DNA of 64,000 bases from Oryzias latipes (GCF_002234675.1 NC_019872.2:13203950-13267949); one strand, 5' to 3'. Shown: positions 11,298 through 26,100, numbered from the stretch's first letter. Program-made: numbers and translations. Notes: a model not told the origin generated them from the letters alone.

Positions 11298-12981
11298 GTG
11301 TTTCCCTCCCAGCCCCCTGTCCCTGTCTGTGACCCCTGGGCCGGCTTTGCTCTAGACTCTGCCAACAGGAGGATCGTCCTCCAACAATGATGTCAACTGT
11401 TTGTCCCTACATTGCAGTCATTGTTCAGCTCATCTGACAGGGTCCGCCTTCCTCTGTGTAAGCCCTGAACTCTTCCTTTCCTCTCAGTCATGAGGGCATG
11501 CTGGCCAGGAATACTGCTGATGCCCCCTATGGCTCACGTCCCAGGAAATACCCCTGTCTAATGTGTGGATGACTATGTGAGCATTTGATTCAGGAATGGC
11601 TGACAGGGCACTCGCTGGCAGGGCTCCGACTGCCAGCAGCTTTAGGTTTGGGTGTTCTGGATGTGTGGCTCAGTGAATATGAATGGGGCTGCATTAAATT
11701 ACACGCTGAGTGCATGTCATTTTGCTCTGGGCTCGGATTTAAAATCCGAATCTTCCCCACTGGGTTTGCCAACCAGGATCTTTCAGCTTTCCGCCTCCTT
11801 CCACCACCCGCATCACATTAGATTTGTGCTCTAAATGTTTACCAAGAAATATCTGAAGTCAAAAAATAAACCTGACAAATAATAATCTTGCTTTCCATGT
11901 TTGTTTATCTCATTGCGTTACCCACTGACCACCTCAGAGTAGCTGTGTCACCTTTTAGATGTAGAGGCAATTCATCTTCAAAAACAACATTAATGGCTGA
12001 AATTTAAGAAAAATTAAAATAAAAACGGCTAGCAATAATAGAGCCAAAAATGGCAGTGAATGAAACCACCAAAAATATCTGGTTATAAAAAAACATAACA
12101 TATGCATGGATAGAAGACACCAATGGCTAAGTCTGCTATCTTTTTTTTGACAATATTTATTTTTGGGGAAAATGACAATTCTCAACTTCCCCAGTACTTC
12201 TTTTCCATACTATCATTTATGTGCAATTTCGTTATATTAACCTGTAAAATATCACGTTTTGGGGATTTTTTTTGAGTATTAGATTCCTTTTAATCTAAGG
12301 TTCATTACATAAGATTGAATGATGTTGCAGGAAAGACACTACTTTTTTTGTTTTTTAAGGTTCCAGGTCCTGACATCCTTCTGAAAATAATAGACTGTTT
12401 TGTTGTTGTTTATTTCATTGAACAGATTCCAAGTAAATGACAAGAAAACAAATGTATACAGTAAATGTTCAGCATAAGGTACACTGACAAGAACACCCAG
12501 AGGGTTCATAATATATACATGTAAAGGTTCACAAAACGTTTTCCTTTCTTTTAGAGGAGGGTATTGATTTTATGAATAAATTTATATTTTTAAGGAATTA
12601 AGGAAATTTGATGTTTTATGATTACATTTAAATGTATGAATATATTTTCTGCCAGAAATATTAATAAATTGATCATAAAAATAATTAGTATGCTATATTT
12701 GATTTTTTTCCCCTGTAAATTAAGTTGTAAAAATTAAGTTGTTTCCCATTTTAGCATGAGTACTCACACTCACGTTTAGCCAATAAACAAACTAACAAGT
12801 AAATAAAACTGACTTTCGTTTGAACTTTCAACGTGTTTTAATTTAATTAATTATTTGATTTTGGCAGATGTATTGTTTCTAATTCCTCTTACTAAGTGGA
12901 TTTCTGTGAGGCCAGCTGGACAGAGACTTGTCAAAAACTTTCAAAGGAAATTCGACTCTCGCTTCCGGTTGGCGCTGCGTC
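11298..12981. other. Shared upstream region of divergent cryab and cfap54
   Basis: The two start codons are 1.84 kb apart and point away from each other. The cryab side is GC-moderate; about 11850-12850 is AT-rich. No exon is recognised. Lens or muscle enhancers could lie here, but none is identifiable by eye. Confidence 0.45.
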
Positions 12982-12995
12982 GTTACCATAGTAAC
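12982..12995. promoter_or_regulatory. RFX-factor X-box in the cfap54 promoter
   Basis: GTTACCATAGTAAC fits the X-box consensus GTNRCC-(0-3 nt)-RGYAAC exactly with a 2-nt spacer and lies 52 nt upstream of the cfap54 ATG. RFX2/RFX3 and partners (including FOXJ1) drive motile-cilium genes through such sites, usually close to the start. The match and position are seen; binding is inferred. Confidence 0.75.
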
Positions 12996-13047
12996 CAGGC
13001 TAACGTTTTTGCTGGTTTGTCGCATCGGGACAGGAACTCGTTGAAAA

Positions 13048-16000
13048 ATGAACTTTCCTGCTTCACATTACGGGGATCTTGATGATAGGAATCCCGTTTT
13101 CATCGCTTTCAGGCGGGACATTAAGTCGTTAAAGTCGTTGATGAAACGCCCAGATGGTGGCGCACAGGTGAAAGGGTGAGAGACGTTTTAGATTAAAATT
13201 TTCAGAATTCCCACATTTGTGGTAAATACGAAACCGATATTTTAAAAAAATAATATCTAAACAAAAAGAAAAACATTTATCAAGAAGTGAATTTGCCAGT
13301 TATAGTCTTACATTTGACGTGTTTTAAAGTGATTTAAACAAAGTATGTTACGTTAAGTATGTTTCACCAGGCAAAATTTCAATGTCCGCATGCGTGGCTC
13401 TGTGTGTCCCTCATTGGCTGAATGTGAAGGTGATTTTACGTAGTCAACATACAAATCTGATCATATAACTATTGTGATTATATAACTAGTATATTTTAAT
13501 TATATCATAATTGTATAAATATTATGATTATGCATATTTATCATACTGTAGATAATAACACTCTTAAACATTCAGTGATTCACCTTCAAATGGAAATAGC
13601 ACTTTTATCTTTCATTATTCAAATAATTGTTAGTCTTTTTGTTTATTTGTTTGCTTGTTTGTTTTGAAGGGTCAGGCTTCTTGTGGAGATCTGGAAGCAG
13701 TACAAACACAGACTTCCAACAAAGTCCTACCAGGAGCAGATGCTGCAGACTGCAGACTTCCTCTCTGAAATTAAGGTGAAATTCTGTTAAACTTTTGGAA
13801 TCTTAGTCAACAGCCCAAAAAGATTTTTCAAAGGAGCAAATTTAGTATTTGCTTCTATCCTCCTGTGTTGGTACCTTGAGTAGCAAATACGTTGCTTTCT
13901 CTCAACAGATGTATGAGGTTGCTCTGTGGCAGGGCTACAGCTTGCACTTGCAGCAATTCAGTTCAGAGGAAATAACAGACATTAGGGATTTGGAGCATTT
14001 CAAGGCCTGCTTCTTCCCTGAAGGTTTTGATGTGGACCAAGATGTTGTTTCCATGAAGGTACGCTGTTGCAAACTAGGCAAATCTTGGTTTGTCTGCAAT
14101 AATAGCATGTCTGCGTTTATGTGTGTGTCAAGGTCCGTGCAATGCTTGGCTGTGCCCTCTGCACTTTTGAGCTGGAGAAGAAGCACAGCATCCTGAGCCA
14201 GAAGGGACGCTGCAAACTCCTGCATGTGTTGAACTTTATCAGGATCATGATGCAGGCCTTCCAGCAGCATGACCATCTCTCCTGGCATATATACAACGGT
14301 ACGTCTTTATGTTTTAGATTAAAAAGAGGTACCCTTTAATTTTTTATATACAGAACACAATGAAACATTTAAAACTGGAAAATATAGGAAAACTGGAAGA
14401 ATTTTATTTAACCTGGCAGCTGTTGTGCTTTATATGGAGCAATAAATGGGATATCTTCTGTTTAAATTATTAAAATGATTTTTTGTTGTTTGTTCCTATT
14501 GTGTTAATATCATGTGTCATATTTGTCACAAAAATGGGCAGACAGCTGGTTCCCATTGCAGCAGGTTTCATTACCACAGCTAAAACTCCAAAAAGCTAAA
14601 ATCCAATCCAAAATCCAATCCAAAATCCAAAAAGCAAAAATCAGGCCCAGACAAGTAGGGGTCAGTAATGAGCATGGGAGCATCACAGAGGAAACAGAAG
14701 TACTCAGGATCCAGGCAAGATTCGGGGCAGGTGGCAGGCAAGTGGAGTGAGAGACATCGAGGGTCAGGAAATCAGAAGATCAGGCCCAGATTTGACGCTT
14801 AGTAATGCAGGCAGAGTGGCACAAACGATACTTTGCACTAGGTGAGGCCCAGTGCAGTGCTTAAGTGTACCTACTGAGAGTGATTGCAAATAAGAGTCTA
14901 GTGTGTGGCATCCAGGGGTTGCTGGGAGATGAAGTGCATTCAGAATTCTGGAGATGGTTCCCGCCGGTGACCAGAGGGGGGGACAGAGCTCTGACTTCTG
15001 ATCATATTGTTTACAGTAATTCAGCTTGGACCAACGATTAATGCATTAAACTTTCACAATATTCTGGTTAAAAATATGCAGGAATTAGGGAAATGCCACA
15101 CCTGTGAACTTGCCACGCTAACGCTATCCACAACTTCAAATTCCAACATTTTTCCCAAGTATCTTCCCAAGGATTTCTGAGGAATTTTGCCGTGATAAAT
15201 TAAAATTCCAAGGAGGACTCTAAATTTGTAGCTGATACTAAAGGGGATTTATTTGGAAAATACAAGATGGCAGCATCTTCCCAAGGTCCAAGGTTAACCA
15301 AACTTTGGTTGTGGTTGTATACTTAACCTGGAGTGTGTCAAGTTTTGCTAAGATCGCTTAAACCATTTTTTTTCCCATATTGTGTAAAAATGTAAAAAAA
15401 GTAAAAAAAAAAAAGTTACATTTCACACTTTGCCACAATTTGGCTACCAAGCTATAAGTCCTGTGTACATCCATAATAATCTTTAAACTTCCTTCCTTTG
15501 GATATCCCTGACACATGTTTTGGTTTCATTAGGGAATTTAGCAATAAATTCTTTGAGCCCCATTAAAGATTTTGCCCCCATTCATTTTTTGGATGGATTC
15601 TCCTGCTGTGATGTCATCACTTTGTTGGAGAGTTGGAGGAGCTGGGGGCAAAATCTCTGCAGAAAACCATCAAAATGATCCAGCAAATTAAGATAACATT
15701 GTTCAGGTAAAATAAACCAGTTACCTTATGGTTATAGAAACATTTTATTAATGATCTTTTCTTATCCAGGCTCATCCCTCATTTACAACATCTGCCGTTA
15801 CCTGATGACTATGAACTGCAGTGCAGAGGTACTGTTTTTTGGTCCACTTCAAAAGCTTTTTCCAACCTCACTGCTATTTCATGTGTGAGACACTCTGCAG
15901 GGTGGGGCACGGTGTTGCGTGGAAGTCTGCGTCACTGTTACGTCAGCCCTTGTGCTTCTTTTCAGGCCCTGGAGTATCTTCTGTGGGCGAGCATCAGCGT

Positions 16001-17195
16001 GGAGTTGTCTGTTCCCCTGATGACAGCCAAGTACCTGCCACTGAGCGTCACTCTGTACTGCGCTGTCTGCCACTGTTACTATGACAACCAGGCTGGGACG
16101 AAAGCAGAGGTGAGAAGTCGTTTGTCTGCATCAGATCAGATTTCTGGGGGATTCTACCAATCAATACACAGACTGGGTTCATTACAGCAGAGCATCTGCA
16201 CATGAACTTTAACCTACAAACAAAAACCACATTGAAAGGTTGTTAAAATATGCCTGAACATACATACATACATATTTTAAATGCTTTCAGGAATTTGCCA
16301 GGAGAGCTCTGGGAAAAATCAATGAACGAGCAGAAGAGGATACTGCCACCAGCATAGAGGCCCAGAGAGCTTATAAAGAAGCTTCCATCAAGGCACTGAC
16401 AGATTCTAACGTGGTTCCTTTCATTTCTTTAACACTCACTCTTTTTAATCCTGCTCTGACAGTTTTTTTTAAGCTTTAGAACAAGGGTGTCCAAACATTT
16501 TGCAAAAAGGGACAGATTTGGTTAGGGGACAATGAGAGAGCCAAACATCTGGCCTGCATTCTCTTAACCTTTATAATATAAAATGCAAATGAATTATTTT
16601 TTGCATTGGCAGCATTTTAATTTCTTTACATGAAATAGAAATACTGAACATCTAAATAGAATTTTCCCCAAATCACTGTGAATCTCTGATTTGAAGATCA
16701 GAAATGAGGGGTGCATGATATGAGAAAAAATTGTGATGTTAGTGATCAATATTGCGATTATATGACTTGCGATACATGAACGAACAGCAAAATGAACAAC
16801 AAATCCATCATATCCATTTCACTACAACAGTTTTATTTAAAAAAAGTCATTTAAGTTGTACTTCAAATGATCTTCATCTACATATGAGTTGGACATCTAA
16901 CATAAAAGGGCTCCATTCGATAGGTCACCAAGGTAAAGCCGTCCATCCGATTAGTCAAATGCATAAGGGGCTCTGTTTGATTAGTTAAAAACTTCAAGCT
17001 GCCATGAGATTGTTTTAGCATGTGTGTAAACATTAAAAGTAGGGTAAAGACATGCAAACCTGACTTACAAACTGAAGTCTTTTTCTGTTGTTTCAGCTTG
17101 GTGCTCTGGTGTTCAAGAGGGCAGTTTTTGAGAGCAGGAGACCCAAATACAAGACAAGAATCCAAGCCAAAAACTCCCTGAAAGACTTTACCAGC
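13048..17195 (+). CDS. cfap54: cfap54 exons 1-8
   Basis: Exons are 13048-13175, 13670-13775, 13909-14058, 14133-14298, 15770-15828, 15966-16109, 16291-16410 and 17097-17195. Exon 1 could instead end at 13167, but only the 13175 donor (G|GTGAGA) keeps phase with exon 2. Exon 7 has no GT directly after the conserved EASIK; the nearest in-phase donor is AAC|GTGGTT at 16410, adding ALTDSN, while a weak GC donor at 16392 would omit it. Exons 2-8 encode the most conserved part of the family (KQYKHRLPTK, WASISVELSVPLM, CHCYYDNQAG, FKRAVFESRRPK). Confidence 0.85.
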
Positions 17196-20100
17196 GTAAT
17201 GGGATAATCATATTTGACATCTTTATAGTATGCTTTCAGTTTTTACCTCTGAGGGGCAGCCTTAATCTAGTGTAAAGAATCAAAATAGTAAGATCTCGTT
17301 ATCAGACATCATGTTTCAGTAAATACAATTTCAGAAGATTTTGGTTCAGTCTGCTTTCACTTAGAACAGTGGAAGTACCGGTAATTGCTATCTCAGTGTG
17401 TTTATTCAATTATTTTCTTTTCTTGGTAGAAACCTTCTTGGCTGAAACAGTCATAGTTTAACCACTGAAACCTTTTCTGCTAATATTGCTTTTCTTTGAT
17501 GTCCTGCAGCCTTGGCCTCGAACTTCCACAGAGAAGTTGCTGACGTCTATGTTTGACTCCTGCGCTGGACAGTTTTTGGCCATTTTGGAAGCTCTTTGGG
17601 ACAGCAGCGCACGGCCCCTGCAGATGAGGATGCTGGGAGATGCGGAGCTGCAGGAAACCGCCCTGGAACTGCTGTCGGCTGGCATTTGCATATTGTCTGG
17701 TTTGTAAAAAAAGAAACACAGAAAAAAGTGCCAATAAAAGTTAAAAACTACACATATTTGTTTTTACACGCGGTTTTAGGATCTCTGGGTGCTTCTGAGC
17801 AGAAGTGTGAAGAGCATCTGGCCCTTAACCCTATCATCCTGACATCTACTTCAACTCTAATAGAGCTGGCAGTGACAGGTACATGTGGGTTTTTTTAAAT
17901 TGTGTTTGTTTCAGGCTGGGTTTCTTTCGGGTAACTTTGACGTACTGTGTCATCAGGTGAATACAGAATCCCCATCATCTCGGCTGTGAGGTTTCTCAAG
18001 TTGCTGTTTCAGTACAAGCAGCTGGATGTGTTTGCTGACCTTGCCAAACAGATGCTACATATTCTTTCAGTAAGTGGCTCAGTCAGTCATCTGGAGTACA
18101 GATAATCCCAAAAAGTGAATCTGTCTTTTCAAGTTTCCTCTTTCTCCATTGTTGATTGTCTTTCTGTTTCTGTCAGGAGGTGAAAGGTCAGCCTTTCAGG
18201 AAGGCAGAGTGGGAGCTAGCTTTACTTCACAGCTACAGTATTTTGTTCTTCCAAAAGAGCCGACTCAGAGATGACATGAGTGAGGGTAAAAGAATCAGAT
18301 AACGCAGATTCCCTATTTTGTTGCAAAACATTTCTCCAATTTTATGCAGCTTTGTAATTTTTCTCCTCTGTTTATGTTTCCACAGACAGATCCAAGTCTT
18401 CAGCTTTCTTAAGTGATGAGATCTCTGCTCTGGTAAACACCCTGCAGATGTCCGTCTGTGGCTGTGATCCTGTAAGTTTTTGGGTCGAACATTCATGGTG
18501 GTTGTGAATGGTTTGTCTGAGAACCCTAGTACCCCTCACATCTGGTAAACAGACCTGTAGCTTTGTGGCATTTGCTAAACAATGAGTGGATAGGTCTTAA
18601 GGTACTGGTCATCGTTGCGGTTAGCCACCTGAGAGCCTCTGCTCCTGGGTCTGTCACAAATTCATAAATCTGTCATAAATCACCCCAATGGAATTGCCTT
18701 CCTATCCCGAAAATCTGTAAAATGAAACTGGGTATTTGACATGCATTGATGAGCTTTCCAATATATCCCATACCTGAAACTTGTGTATGTGCTGCATATT
18801 TGTCTTTCCAGGAGCTACATCCTGATGTTAACTTGGTTTTGGATGTTGTCTTATTCCTATGGAGTCAGGTGAAGGTGGTTATGCAGAGTGATCAGCTTCA
18901 AACTTCTGAGTTTTCTCAATGTGATCAGAAAACAAACAGCTATCGGAAGGTATGTGCTGTAAAAGAAGCCACCATTTTTATTAATGCAATAAGTTACAAG
19001 TAGTGTTATTACCACAGGTTCTGTTAGCCTCTAAGTACACAAGCACCCTGTGTGTGCTTTATGTAATTATGGTCCACAGCAGTCCTGAACTGCATGTACC
19101 ATACTACTCATACTGCTTTCACAATTCTGAAATTCATACTGAAAAAGTCACCAACATTTAGTTACAAATAAAACCAGATAAAAATCCATTTTGGGAACAG
19201 TGAATACCCCCCCCCCCCTTCCCAAAAAATTATGACATCACAGTAGGAGTAACCATCAAAATAATTATTGACGAGCAAAATTTCTCCTGGTGCTCAATTG
19301 TTTTTTTCAAATCTACTAACAAAATCAAAACACCTGTTAGGGATATCAAAGGAAAGTTTTAAAATTATTATGGGATGACCACAGGACCTAACGCTGGTGG
19401 CCACTTTTTTGGCAAAGTGTATGTTTGAGCGATCTTCACAAAGTTTCAAATACATTCCACCAGGTTAAGTGTACAACCACAACTGAAGCTTTGTTGACCT
19501 TTGACCTCGGAAAGAGGGTGCCATGCTACAAATTTAAACTCCTCCAAGGGATTTTGATCTATTACCTCCTAACTCCTGGAACATCAATGGGAAGCTACAT
19601 GGGGAAAAAAATGTTGGAATTAAAAGTCAGAGATTTTGAACTGTTGCTTGCACATTTTTTACTGGAATATCCTAAAAATATGATACACATATTCCTGGCT
19701 CAAGTTGACGAAAGGGTATGACATACAATAAGAACGTAATAGAAATATGAGTGTGGTTGACATAAACCCTTGTTGCTAAGGAAATCCAAAAGTTTATTTT
19801 TGCCGATTCTTTTCAAAATTACATTGACCTGTTTGTCATCCCCTGGCATCTAAAACATAAAAGGGTTGCTATGGGGATAAGACCAACAAAAAAGTATTTT
19901 ACTCGTGAATTTGTCACGTTCAGCTCTAACCAGAGAGGGAGGGGCATGTAGCCACTTAGCCGTTAAGGCTGGGTAGAAAGGAGGGGTGGGTAGCGCCTGT
20001 GGGCCATACAACGCCACTCACGGCTTTAACTGTTTTGTATTTGCTTCTATCTGTCTACATCATTACAGTGGCTGTGGTGTCTGAGTGTGCTCTGTGAAGT

Positions 20101-23100
20101 GGCCCTTGCCTGTCAGCTGGCAACAATCGACAGTATCATGACAGCAGAGATGATCTGTACTCTGGCCGGTCAGCTAGAAAAAGCCTCGGAACATTTTGGT
20201 TCAAGTCGAGGTCCAGTCTTTGGCTCAGTTGAGGTTTGTGGGTAAACAAAAAAAAGCTAAATACTGGAGGAAAAATGAGGCTGTTTGTCTCATGCCTGTT
20301 TGTGCACATCTGCAGATGACCACTGCAGAGCTGCTTCAGAAGCTGCGTGACATGGTGAAGAAGGGTCTGGAATCTCTGTCAAAGGCGATCTCTGCTCTGA
20401 GTACTCAAGACCTTTCTGCAGTCACTGACTCTGCCTTCCTGCAGGTCATTTTCTTCTCTACTGTACCAATATAATTGTAGCATTTCATTTAACCGTGGAA
20501 CCAAAGTTCCCTTTGTCCTTAAAGAAACTGGGACCACTTCAACCACCATCAGGATCAGCACAAGAGATAAAAAGAACAAATGAAAATAGGAGGAGGAACA
20601 CAGAAGATGTGGAGTCAGAGGTGGAGTCGAGCTGTGAGCCTTCTATGAGTGTGTTCCTGCAGGCCAGAGACCTTCATCTAGAGCTGGAAATCATCCTCCA
20701 TAGGGTTTCTGTCAAGTTGCTGCATCTTCATGCAGGTCTGAGGCACTGCACACATTGGCTCATACATTACACCGAAGCTTCTTAGATGTAATCTGTTTCT
20801 GACTAATATTAAAAACTGTCAAGACAAGACAATTTAGATATATTTAAGATTGCTGTATATAGATTACCTTGTTCATGAAGGTCTTGAGGAATTAGAATTT
20901 TCCTTTTTTTTGTTTAGTTGAAAAGCCGGAGTTGATGGATTGGATTAAGAACAACAAAGTGTCCAAAGCTCTTTTTCTAATCCAGAGGGCCTTGCTGGAG
21001 CACAACACTGAGATTGTGATTGACAGCAACACAACAAAGACTCTCCTAGAGGTTGAACCACATTTTTAGACTTCTTTTACAAACCCATGCAGATTTTCAA
21101 AATGCAGCGAGAATATAGATTGTGACATTATTTTTTTGTTTTTCATTTGTAAGAGAATTGTTATAAAACACGAGATTTAAAAAAAATATTATTTAAAAAA
21201 TGTCAAACTTATAAGGGAGTGGAATGCAAGTATCTTTTACTTTAAAGACGCATTCCGATGAAAATGATCTTTTTGGTGTTTTTAGCATTTTCTTGTGGCA
21301 TTTTTCTGATGATGGAGGACATAGATAAAAAAAAATTAAGATCCAATAAAGAGCTTATATATAATGTTGAAAATATGCTGGGGAAAAGGGGGCAGATTGC
21401 TCTGTGCTAACAGTTCCGCCCAGACCTCAGGGGGGAATTTATAATGAACAACTGCCGCTCTGCAGAAACTGTTTTAGAAAAAGACAGGGGTTTTTTTAAG
21501 GCTAAAAAGAGCATACAAAGATAAAATACGACTAGGAATGCATTTAAAATCTATCAAAAGATGATCGGAGTGTGTCTTTAGATAAATGAAAAATAGACAT
21601 TAAAAAAACGCATGATTTGGATTCTGTTTTAGGTTTTATGATTTCTAATGTCTTTCTGGGAATCTTCGGCTAAACTGGAGTGAATTGATCTTTTAACAAG
21701 TGCTCTTTGTGTCCTAGCAGGAGGCCTTCAGCCTGATGGAAAAAGCAGAGCTGGAGGAGAGAAAGGTTTACATGACTTTGTATCAAACTAAACAGAAGCT
21801 TCATCAAGCGGGCAAGGCCTCAAAACACAAAGGAGAAAGCCCTCCACCTCCTCCTGTCCTACTTTCTCGCACTGACCACACCTTTGCTTTTGCTCCTGCT
21901 CCATATGACTTGGGAGAACAGGTAAAATTCAGATTAATTCAGAACTTTATCGAACTACCAACACTGAGTGCACATGATCTCTCCTCTTCATTTCCAGGTG
22001 TGCTGGTACCAGCTGTTTGGCCGTGTAGCTGAAGGCATCAACAAGAAGGTCCGCCTAAATGACTGCAGCTTGCCAGGGACTGGACTTATGGTGAAGATCT
22101 GGTTACATTGCAAGGTCATGTTTGTGTCATCACGTTTCTGTAATACTGAGCATGCTTCCAGGTTCAAGTGGGTTCTGGAGAGTGTGTGATGAGGGTTGAG
22201 GGTCTGCAGCCCAACCAAAAGTATGTGTTTGCTGTTGCTGCTTACGACAGCCAGGGCATGCTGCTGGGCAACAGTATTGGACAGACAACCACACCTCTGC
22301 TGGCATCCGTGCCGGTCCAGCTGTTGGCCACGTGGGCTCACTTGGCTCAGGCAAGCTACCCTCTGTTTCCCACTGCCTGGGATAAACAAACAGAAGAAAG
22401 ATGCGCTTGAAGGTGTGTTGGTGTCTTCCTTTAGGTGGCTTTCAAAACAAAAGAATATCCTGCAGCTAAGAGAGCCTGCAGGGAGCTCTGGAAGCATTAT
22501 ACCGACTCCAGCTCTAAGCCCAAAAGCCCATGGGATAGACTTGCTGTAACCAGGTAAGGATAGAAACCGGAGCTCTCCACATGCATTTGTTACAGGGATT
22601 AACCATTTTTTTGGCATATGCCTATGTAATTCTTTGTTTCTGGTCATTAAGCCTGCATGAAGCAACCATCCAACAGTCTTCCTCTCACCTTTGCAACCTG
22701 GTCCTGACCTCCATCTTTATCGAGACAGAGATCAGCATCCAGGAGGGGGCACTCTGCTGTGAAACCCTTAGCGACAGCAGTCCGTTTATCTGGGACCAGG
22801 TACAAAGCCACCCTGTTACAGAACAGTGAGCGATGCATAAATAGGACTTGATCTGAGGCAGGAACAGAACTGTATTACATTAATAAAATGATGGCTGGTT
22901 TTGCAGGAAGCCAGACTAGCAGAGTGTGACCGAATGCTGGTGGCCATGGACTTGGCTTTGTGTCTGAATGATGGCAGCTCTGCTTTGCAGGCTGTAGTTA
23001 ACTGTTATGGCCTGCTGGCTCCGCTAATCTTCCATCAAATCGTGCATGATAGAGTGGTGCAGGTGAGAAAATAAAGTCACTTAAAGCTAGTCGATGATGA

Positions 23101-26100
23101 TGATGAAGTTCCTATTTGCATCCATGTTCATCTAGGTCCTGCAGAAATGCTTGGTAGTCCTGGAAGAGAATTCCAGTCTCCTCATACACACATGGGCTGG
23201 AGCTACCACAGAGTCCCTCCTTTACATGACAGCTTGCATCACTTTCTACCTGTCAAAAGTAAGTGTGCATGTTAAAACTATGATTTTTTTTTCATTCATA
23301 AATTTACACATGATGGAATTACATTAAGTTTTATAGAAATAATCTTTTTAAAAGTGCCCCAATAGTTTTTTTCTTACATCAATTTGAAGAAGTGACTTTT
23401 CTTTTAAAGCTGGATTCTTAAAAAAGTTATTGTAATCTTCCTTTGCTCTAAAGGTTTTACGTACTTATTTATGAAAATTGATTATTTTATCAAATTTAAG
23501 GAAACATCAATAAATTTAGTGATAAATCGTAGTCATTTAGCAAAAATGTTTTTAAATCACAAGAATATTTTAGTTTTTTTACTACCTGATGAGTTCATGT
23601 TTTATGATTCATATTTTATTGTTTATTAAAAACATTTCTGTTTCATTAAATAAAAAATAAAACAACACAACTTAATGACTCGGTTCACAAACTCACACCC
23701 ATTTCTCCAAGTTCCACAGATTTGCAACTGTTCCACCCAGTGATACCTTTTGATTCAGTCATTTATTAATATGTAAATGTATTTATTTCATATTTGTAAA
23801 ATGTAATATTCCTTGTTAATTCTTGTATCATTTCTTTATTTCATAAAGAAATTAACTAACTAATTCTGTTCTATTCCTAATGATTGAACAGACAATAAAC
23901 TGTTACTGAAGACTGGTTATGAAGCTGCTGATTTCATTTGGTACAGGACATTATTGTGGGTTCAGGCAATGATGCATCTTTAAATTATGGCTTCAAAAAA
24001 TCGGAGTTGAAGACTCGCACCTTTGTGTGATCAGTGACGGCCCTTCTCCCTCTGTCAGGTGCTGCGGTTGCTCAGAAACCATCAACTGGCTGCAGCGGTG
24101 CTGGACAGCGGGCGCAGGCTGCTTCAGGAGGCCACGGATGCTCTGCTGCAGATGAGCAAACTCTCCAGTAAAGCAAAAGCGGTAAGGAACAACCGAGAGT
24201 ATATTTGCATTTTGAATTGTGTTTAATAAAGAACAGCAAAGACGTTTTTACTTTGAAACCATTCATTTAAATCCACACAATACAAAAGTGTGTTTAGAAA
24301 GTTGGTTTTAGACTTGAGGTTTAGGAGTCAGTGGAAAACCCTGACATGCTAAGACTAGCATTTGTGTGCAGACGGGGGCCGATGGTACAGCCAGTGATTC
24401 AGTGATGATACGGCGGCAGTTTCAGGCGCTGAACAGAAAAAGAAGCAGGGGCATATGTGAGGCAGAACTCCCCTCTGGTAGTAAGTCACACACACAAGTT
24501 AGTCTTCTTTTTAAACCTTAAAAAAATGAGACTTCTGAACAAGACAGAGTACAACCAAAAAATCTCAACTCACAGTTTTGACTACTACTCTATGTATTTT
24601 TGAAAAATGTGAAATTTCACATTGTTCATGTGTGGATAGAGCCCTCAGCTAAAGAATAAAATATAATAAAAATGTTGTATTCTCTTCTCTTCAGACTGTC
24701 CTCCAGCCCTGACTGGCACTGAGGACCCCATTGTTCTGTGCGATCTGATCTACAGCAACACATTACAGGAGGCCCATCAGGAAGGTCGGTTTTTTTTATG
24801 CCTCAAAGACTCTGAAATCGGTCTTAGTTTATGTCTGAACGTTCTTTGCAGTGATGAAGATCAAATGGAGGACATACTTTCTCGAGTTTGCGGCTCTCTT
24901 TCTCCAGCGGACCCTTGAGGAGGGCCGCCCAGACCTCGTTCTGAAGTGGGGGGAGAACATTCTTCAGTTTCTCTTCAAGTAATTAACTTTATTTAAAAGC
25001 AAACATTAAAACTTTTGACTTCCGGTCCGATTTATAATTAAAAACCCACTCAAATCCTCTTTTGATCAACTGTAAAATGATTCCCAGTGGTCTTTTAAGG
25101 ATGATTATGCCATTCTTAGCCGAAATTTTAAAAAACTGTCGTTTTCTAGGACATAGTTTCTGCAGAGCGGCAGTAGATCGTTAAAAATTCACCTTTGATT
25201 TGTAAGCGTGACTGTTGGAGCGGAGGAAGCCCGTTCCCCTTTCCCCCCACTGTTACTGAAAGCTCTCTTTTAAACTCTCGCTGACTTACAATCCTAACTT
25301 AACATTATCGGTGCAACAAAAATGGCAAGCAACATTGGATCTATCCAGTTTTGAGTCCGATGCCAGCTCAGATGAGGCAAACGAAGACGTTTACGGATCT
25401 ATTTGTCAGTGGATGCATCAGAATTTGAGCAGGAAGCATATTTTCTGTCCCAAATGCGTACAGCACTTTTCATCTGCTCACAACAATTTGGATAAGGAAA
25501 TAATCAGAAATGCAGTTTTAATCTTAATTTTCTTTGAATATGTCTTCATCATGAGAAAATGCCACAAGAACATAAGAAAAACACCAAAAACACAGTTTCC
25601 ATCGGAGTGGGCCTTTAAGGAAATCTATATTCAGACCTACATTAAGGTTTCAGCAACAAACTTGTGATTCTCTGATTCTATTCATTCTACTCCATCCAAT
25701 TTCATAAAGAGCAGCTGATGAATCCTGTTTTCCAGGCGTGATGACATGATGGGACTATCTTCTAAACATCTGGAGGTTAAAATCAAAAATAAAGGAAGAG
25801 GACAAGCTCCTAAAGAAACTGGCACACCTCAGGTGAAGACAGAAAGGATATTTAATCTGTGTGTCTGATTTGTGTACTAGATTGAATCTGTGTATTGATG
25901 CACACAAATGTTTTGTGTCTATGTTGCAGAATAATATGTCAGTTCCACACGATGAACTGAGAAAGAAGCTCAAGAAAAAGCTGCCCTCCAACATGATGAG
26001 GCATGTCAGAACCTACAGGTAGCACTTGTCGTTTGTTGTTTTCTCTGCAGCAGGTTGGAAATCAGGGCTATCACAAAGATAAGTTATGTCTCAATAGAGA

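Noticed and set aside
21988..22665. 225-codon minus-strand open frame
   Set aside because: It lies antisense over cfap54 exons 20-23, with no splice support or resemblance to a known family.
25311..25667. 118-codon plus-strand open frame
   Set aside because: It falls in a family M repeat copy and the frame is not conserved among the other copies.
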